The position numbers were made by a program, and so were the translations under genes. A stretch of DNA of 44,093 nucleotides from Perkinsus olseni (taxonomy: Eukaryota > Perkinsozoa > Perkinsida). The DNA is taken from the NCBI GenBank assembly GCA_013115125.1, contig JABANN010000277.1, positions 1 through 44,093 of the forward strand. Direction: 5' to 3'. The notes beneath the pieces were generated by a model that was not told the DNA's origin, did not search any database, and saw only the letters and a list, made by a program, of their open reading frames with translations. Positions within the stretch are counted from its first letter, which is position 1. Every line of letters begins with the position of its first letter. Shown here piece by piece: positions 41,279 through 44,093 of the stretch.

Positions 41279-43823
41279 CTACTCGTTCTGCTCGGGTGCA
41301 TCAACAGAAGCATCGGGGTCTTGATAGACGATCGTATCAGCCATGTTCTTCGGGACACGGCCGCACAGCTTACTGAATGTAGACCGCTTGCTCTCAACAT
41401 GGAGCCGTTGGCGCAGTCTGAAGGCAAATCTTGTAGCAGCCGAGTCCTCACGAGCTTCTGTTTGCCGCCAGGCAACTGTCCTATAGCCATCATTTCTCAA
41501 ACACGAGCTTATTGGACAATCTTAGGACTATCCCCGTCATGAGAGGAAATTGTCTGGGGCTCAGCTTGTCACAATCCCGTTACGTTCGCTGACCGATCCA
41601 CACTAATGCATAAACTTCTTACGTTGCTAGGGTTCGGTTAAGATTGACAACCTCGGTATCTTTCTCCACCAGCAACTTTCGTTGCGCTGCATCTTCCTCT
41701 GCGAGAACCCGAACCTTCTCCCGGCCGTCTCTCAGACGCTCTCGGAGCATCTCTATTTCGCCAGTCTAACACAGGAATCGATGCTACCGTGACAGCTGCC
41801 GGTCGGAGATGCTGAAGACGTCACCTGTGTGGCGATGAAGCCGTCCATGTACTCTGACTTCGTCTGAGCCTCCTCTAGCTGCTCAGTGAGCTCTCCAATG
41901 ACGATCCTATTGCTAGCCGCTTGGGCAGTCAATTGCGCATCGGCTTTCTGACGTGCCTGACAGAATTCCTTCATGTGCGGGAAAAGATCCCGATTGTGAC
42001 GGCGTTTTGTCACGCTATGACTGGAACGATCAGAATAGACGTTGGCGGGCCGAACTAACTACCACTCCATGCCGGAACCACAGCATAGAGCAGAGGGCAC
42101 CTTCTAGCAATCAATGCCTACTTCCTTCTCTTTCTCCAACTCCTCCTTCGCCTCCTCGAGCTCGGCAACTGCGGCATCTCTCGCCTCTCGCATTGACGTG
42201 AGCGACTCTACAGCAGCATCGTAGTCAACCTGCATCTTCTCACGACGAAGCTCGGAATCTGTCGGGGAGAAGAAATACTCGTGACTCCATCTAGAGTAGG
42301 GCTGAGCGATCGTACTGGGCTTCAGGAAAGTACAGTACGGTGTACGTCTCAAACGACAGACCACAGGCGCTCGTTCCGTTCTCATATGGCTGGGACGGGC
42401 AGTACGGTTATGGAAACGTACTCTGTGCCAAGCCGTTACCGTACTGCCGCCCGACTCTGAGGCCCGACTGCCTTTAACCCTCTGTGCATGAACTGCTGCG
42501 AACATGCACGCGATTGAGTCTGCTTCAGTTAATCGAGCACAATGGCTATACTGTGCTCGGAACCAGTCAGAAGTTGATTCCTCCCGGAAGTGACCCCCAA
42601 GTCCCTTACTTCTGAGATCGCTCTCTGCCTTCGCCCTTTCCTTCTCCATCTCCTCCAATTTGAGCTTCAACTCAGCCAGCTCAGCCTGGGCAGCCTCCAT
42701 GCTGCGGGGCGGCGGCTCGAAGAGTCTCCTGGATGTGTCCTGCCTGAGCAACGAGACCGAGAGTGCGATGCCGGTTGCCCTAGCCCCGGTCTACTCTGTT
42801 GCATCGCCAGAGCCATCTCCAGCAGGATGGAACTCCTCCAGAAGATTGTCAGCTTTCGCTCCTACAGAGACATTGACTGATAGAAGAAAACGGTCAATCG
42901 GAAACTACCTTCCGAGATTTCGGTGGCGAGATCACCGCCATCCAGCTCATCTCCGTGGATTCTGAAAGGAAAGAGTTGACCACCAGCGAGATCCCTGACC
43001 CGCATACCCTCCGCTGACCAGCACTTGCGAGGACATCAGGCCCGCCGTCTCAACCACAGGCTCATCAGGCAACTCAATATCGGGTACGATCCGGGATGGG
43101 GAATGATCTGCATGAAGAGCTGAGATCTTCGTCTCAGAGGGTGAGTCGTAATACCTGTAGTACTGCGATTGATGGAACTCCCTCCCTTCCCTTTGATAGA
43201 CTCCGGACTGACTTGTGCTGAGGAACGCTGGTCTGTCGTAGAGAACAGCCACGACTGTGATACTCGGGCGGACTGCGAAAAAGTCCCGATCAACGGCATT
43301 GCTCCAGCACGACCGCGGCTCACCAGCTCCTCTCGGGAACCCTTCCCGCTTTTATACTGCTCTACAGCTTGCTGATAATACTGATCATACCTATCGAAAA
43401 ATTTCACGACGGAGCGACGCGGTTCGACTCACGGATGGTCCCAAACGCTCTCCTTAGTCTTAGTATTATGGAAGAATACATCACCACTAGCTGTCTGACA
43501 TTGCACCCAGGGCTGGGGTATCGGAGTCCTCAACGCCTGAGGGTGGGCAAGAACGGCTACCCGAGGAAGCTCCTCCTCACCTGCCGAGCTATCCAGAACA
43601 AGTCGCGGTCCTTCACCTTATCCAGCCCTAGCCATACTGCGTAGTCCTCCACCTCCTGCTCTGTAGGCTCCTCCGGAACCTGAGCTCGGCAGGCCACTCT
43701 GACCCAACACCGAGAGGAAAGATTCTTATCACCAACCTGCTGTGTCTTCCCCGTGGACAGGCCAACGATCTTCCCGAGGACCCCTGCAGGGACCTTGGAG
43801 GCTGGGGTCACTGTTGCCGCCAT
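41279..43823 (-). CDS. CEP164-like centriolar appendage protein (WW domain and coiled coils)
   Basis: ATG at 43823. The second exon reads EEPTEQEVEDYAVWLGLDKV, then RDLFWIARQ, ending at 43581. Exon 43433-43536 holds the WW domain (TPIPQPWVQCQTASGDVFFH, then ESVWDHP). Exon 43324-43390 gives YDQYYQQAVEQYKSGKG. This order of acidic helix, 'WIAR', WW domain and '..HP.D..Y' matches the N-terminus of CEP164, which docks basal bodies through distal appendages. Next come a low-complexity segment (about 42960-43250) and coiled-coil exons (AQAELAELKLKLEEMEKERA; EARDAAVAELEEAKEELEKE; RIVIGELTEQLEEAQTKSEY; GEIEMLRERLRDGREKVRVL). The last exon ends SVDAPEQNE-stop at 41279-41281. Introns are 42-60 bases, except one of about 350 near 42260-42610. 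Fits a flagellated protist. Confidence 0.8.
42398..42448. repeat. Inverted repeat inside a long CEP164-like intron
   Basis: GGCAGTACGGT (42398-42408) is the reverse complement of 42438-42448. The core CAGTACGGT occurs once more nearby, at about 42331-42341. The host intron is several times longer than the others of this gene, so an insertion is likely. Confidence 0.7.
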
Positions 43824-43862
43824 AATAACGATAAATCTCCAGGAAAGACAGGACTGAGCGCT

Positions 43863-44093
43863 GAAGGAATAAGCACTTGAACAGTCCCACAGCGATCCTC
43901 AGCAAGAAGGAGTTGTTGCTGTCTACTACGGAGCATCGAGAGAGGGCCCAACTGTATGTGTTCCTAATGGAGGAGAGCTCAACAGAAGCGTCCGTGCAGT
44001 AAGACGGCAGATGACAACATATCAACGCCTATTACATTAACTCAAGAAGCATGGCGGATTGGGTTGATTGGCAGAGTTGCATCGACCTGCGAT
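43863..44093 (+). CDS. 5' part of a plus-strand gene running off the window
   Basis: An open exon ending at 43998 reads AILSKKELLLSTTEHRERAQ, then LYVFLMEESSTEASV. It is followed by a good donor (GTAAGA), a 48-base intron (43999-44046) and an in-phase exon from 44047 (SMADWVDWQSCIDLR) that continues past the edge. No ATG lies in the first exon, so an upstream exon must exist or another start is used. It would overlap or closely abut the 5' end of the divergent CEP164-like gene. Function unknown. Confidence 0.45.

Noticed and set aside
42104-42751. One 215-codon minus-strand frame as a single exon
   Set aside because: Good GT..AG sites and a change from coiled coil to non-coiled composition show that the middle is a long intron which happens to be open.
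1-44093. CRISPR array, bacterial operon, rRNA or spliced-leader RNA gene
   Set aside because: No regularly spaced repeats, no ribosome-binding sites before frames, many short spliceosomal introns, and no recognisable rRNA or leader-exon sequence.

Overview
This is a piece of a protist nuclear genome, about half G+C. The genes are split by many very short GT..AG introns, mostly 36-75 bases, with a few of 130-410. I read it as an alveolate of the Perkinsus type. This rests on the intron style, a long organellar-type PPR gene, small secreted proteins in local families and cilium-linked genes. The genus is an inference, not a match I could run.

Left part (1-13.0 kb): no gene seen to 3.1 kb. After that comes a family of duplicated units holding a small secreted-protein gene: one intact copy (3398-3796), two decayed copies (5929-6268, 12244-12645) and a fourth unit with only the downstream block (about 9.5-10.1 kb). 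Between them lies a secreted alpha/beta-hydrolase (esterase/PHB-depolymerase-like) gene in four exons (6720-8400). At 10.5-11.16 kb there is a broken copy of the 3' end of the PPR gene found further right. This part is full of short, near-perfect palindromes of unrelated sequence. Where a paralogue can be laid alongside, the palindrome appears as an insertion.

Middle (14.5-33.8 kb): a 695-residue PPR protein gene that I could resolve into 21 exons (14585-18885, minus); an unassigned coding-like stretch (+) near 19-20.3 kb; a large NBAS/Sec39-like gene (21455-26492, minus) with an acidic tryptophan-rich tail; an unassigned multi-exon gene, possibly a GT61-type glycosyltransferase (26675-28594, minus); a helical-repeat, RAP/FASTK-like gene (29770-31379, minus); a small, probably mitochondrial protein gene (32100-32697, minus); and, 39 bases away and divergent from it, an unidentified plus-strand gene (32737-33779).

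Right part (34-44 kb): unassigned open frames; two long copies and one short copy of a host gene fragment with a beta-sandwich-like C-terminus (possibly nephrocystin-4-like); an old broken retroelement with reverse transcriptase and RNase H parts, with the short copy of that fragment inside it; a CEP164-like gene with its WW domain and coiled coils (41279-43823, minus); and the start of a plus-strand gene running off the right edge.

Themes: organellar RNA handling (PPR, RAP-like, mitochondrial protein), ER/Golgi traffic (NBAS-like) and the basal body or cilium (CEP164-like, perhaps NPHP4-like). Exon models were read by eye from frame, phase and splice sites. They are firm for the PPR gene, most of the esterase and the 5' part of the CEP164 gene, and loose elsewhere.
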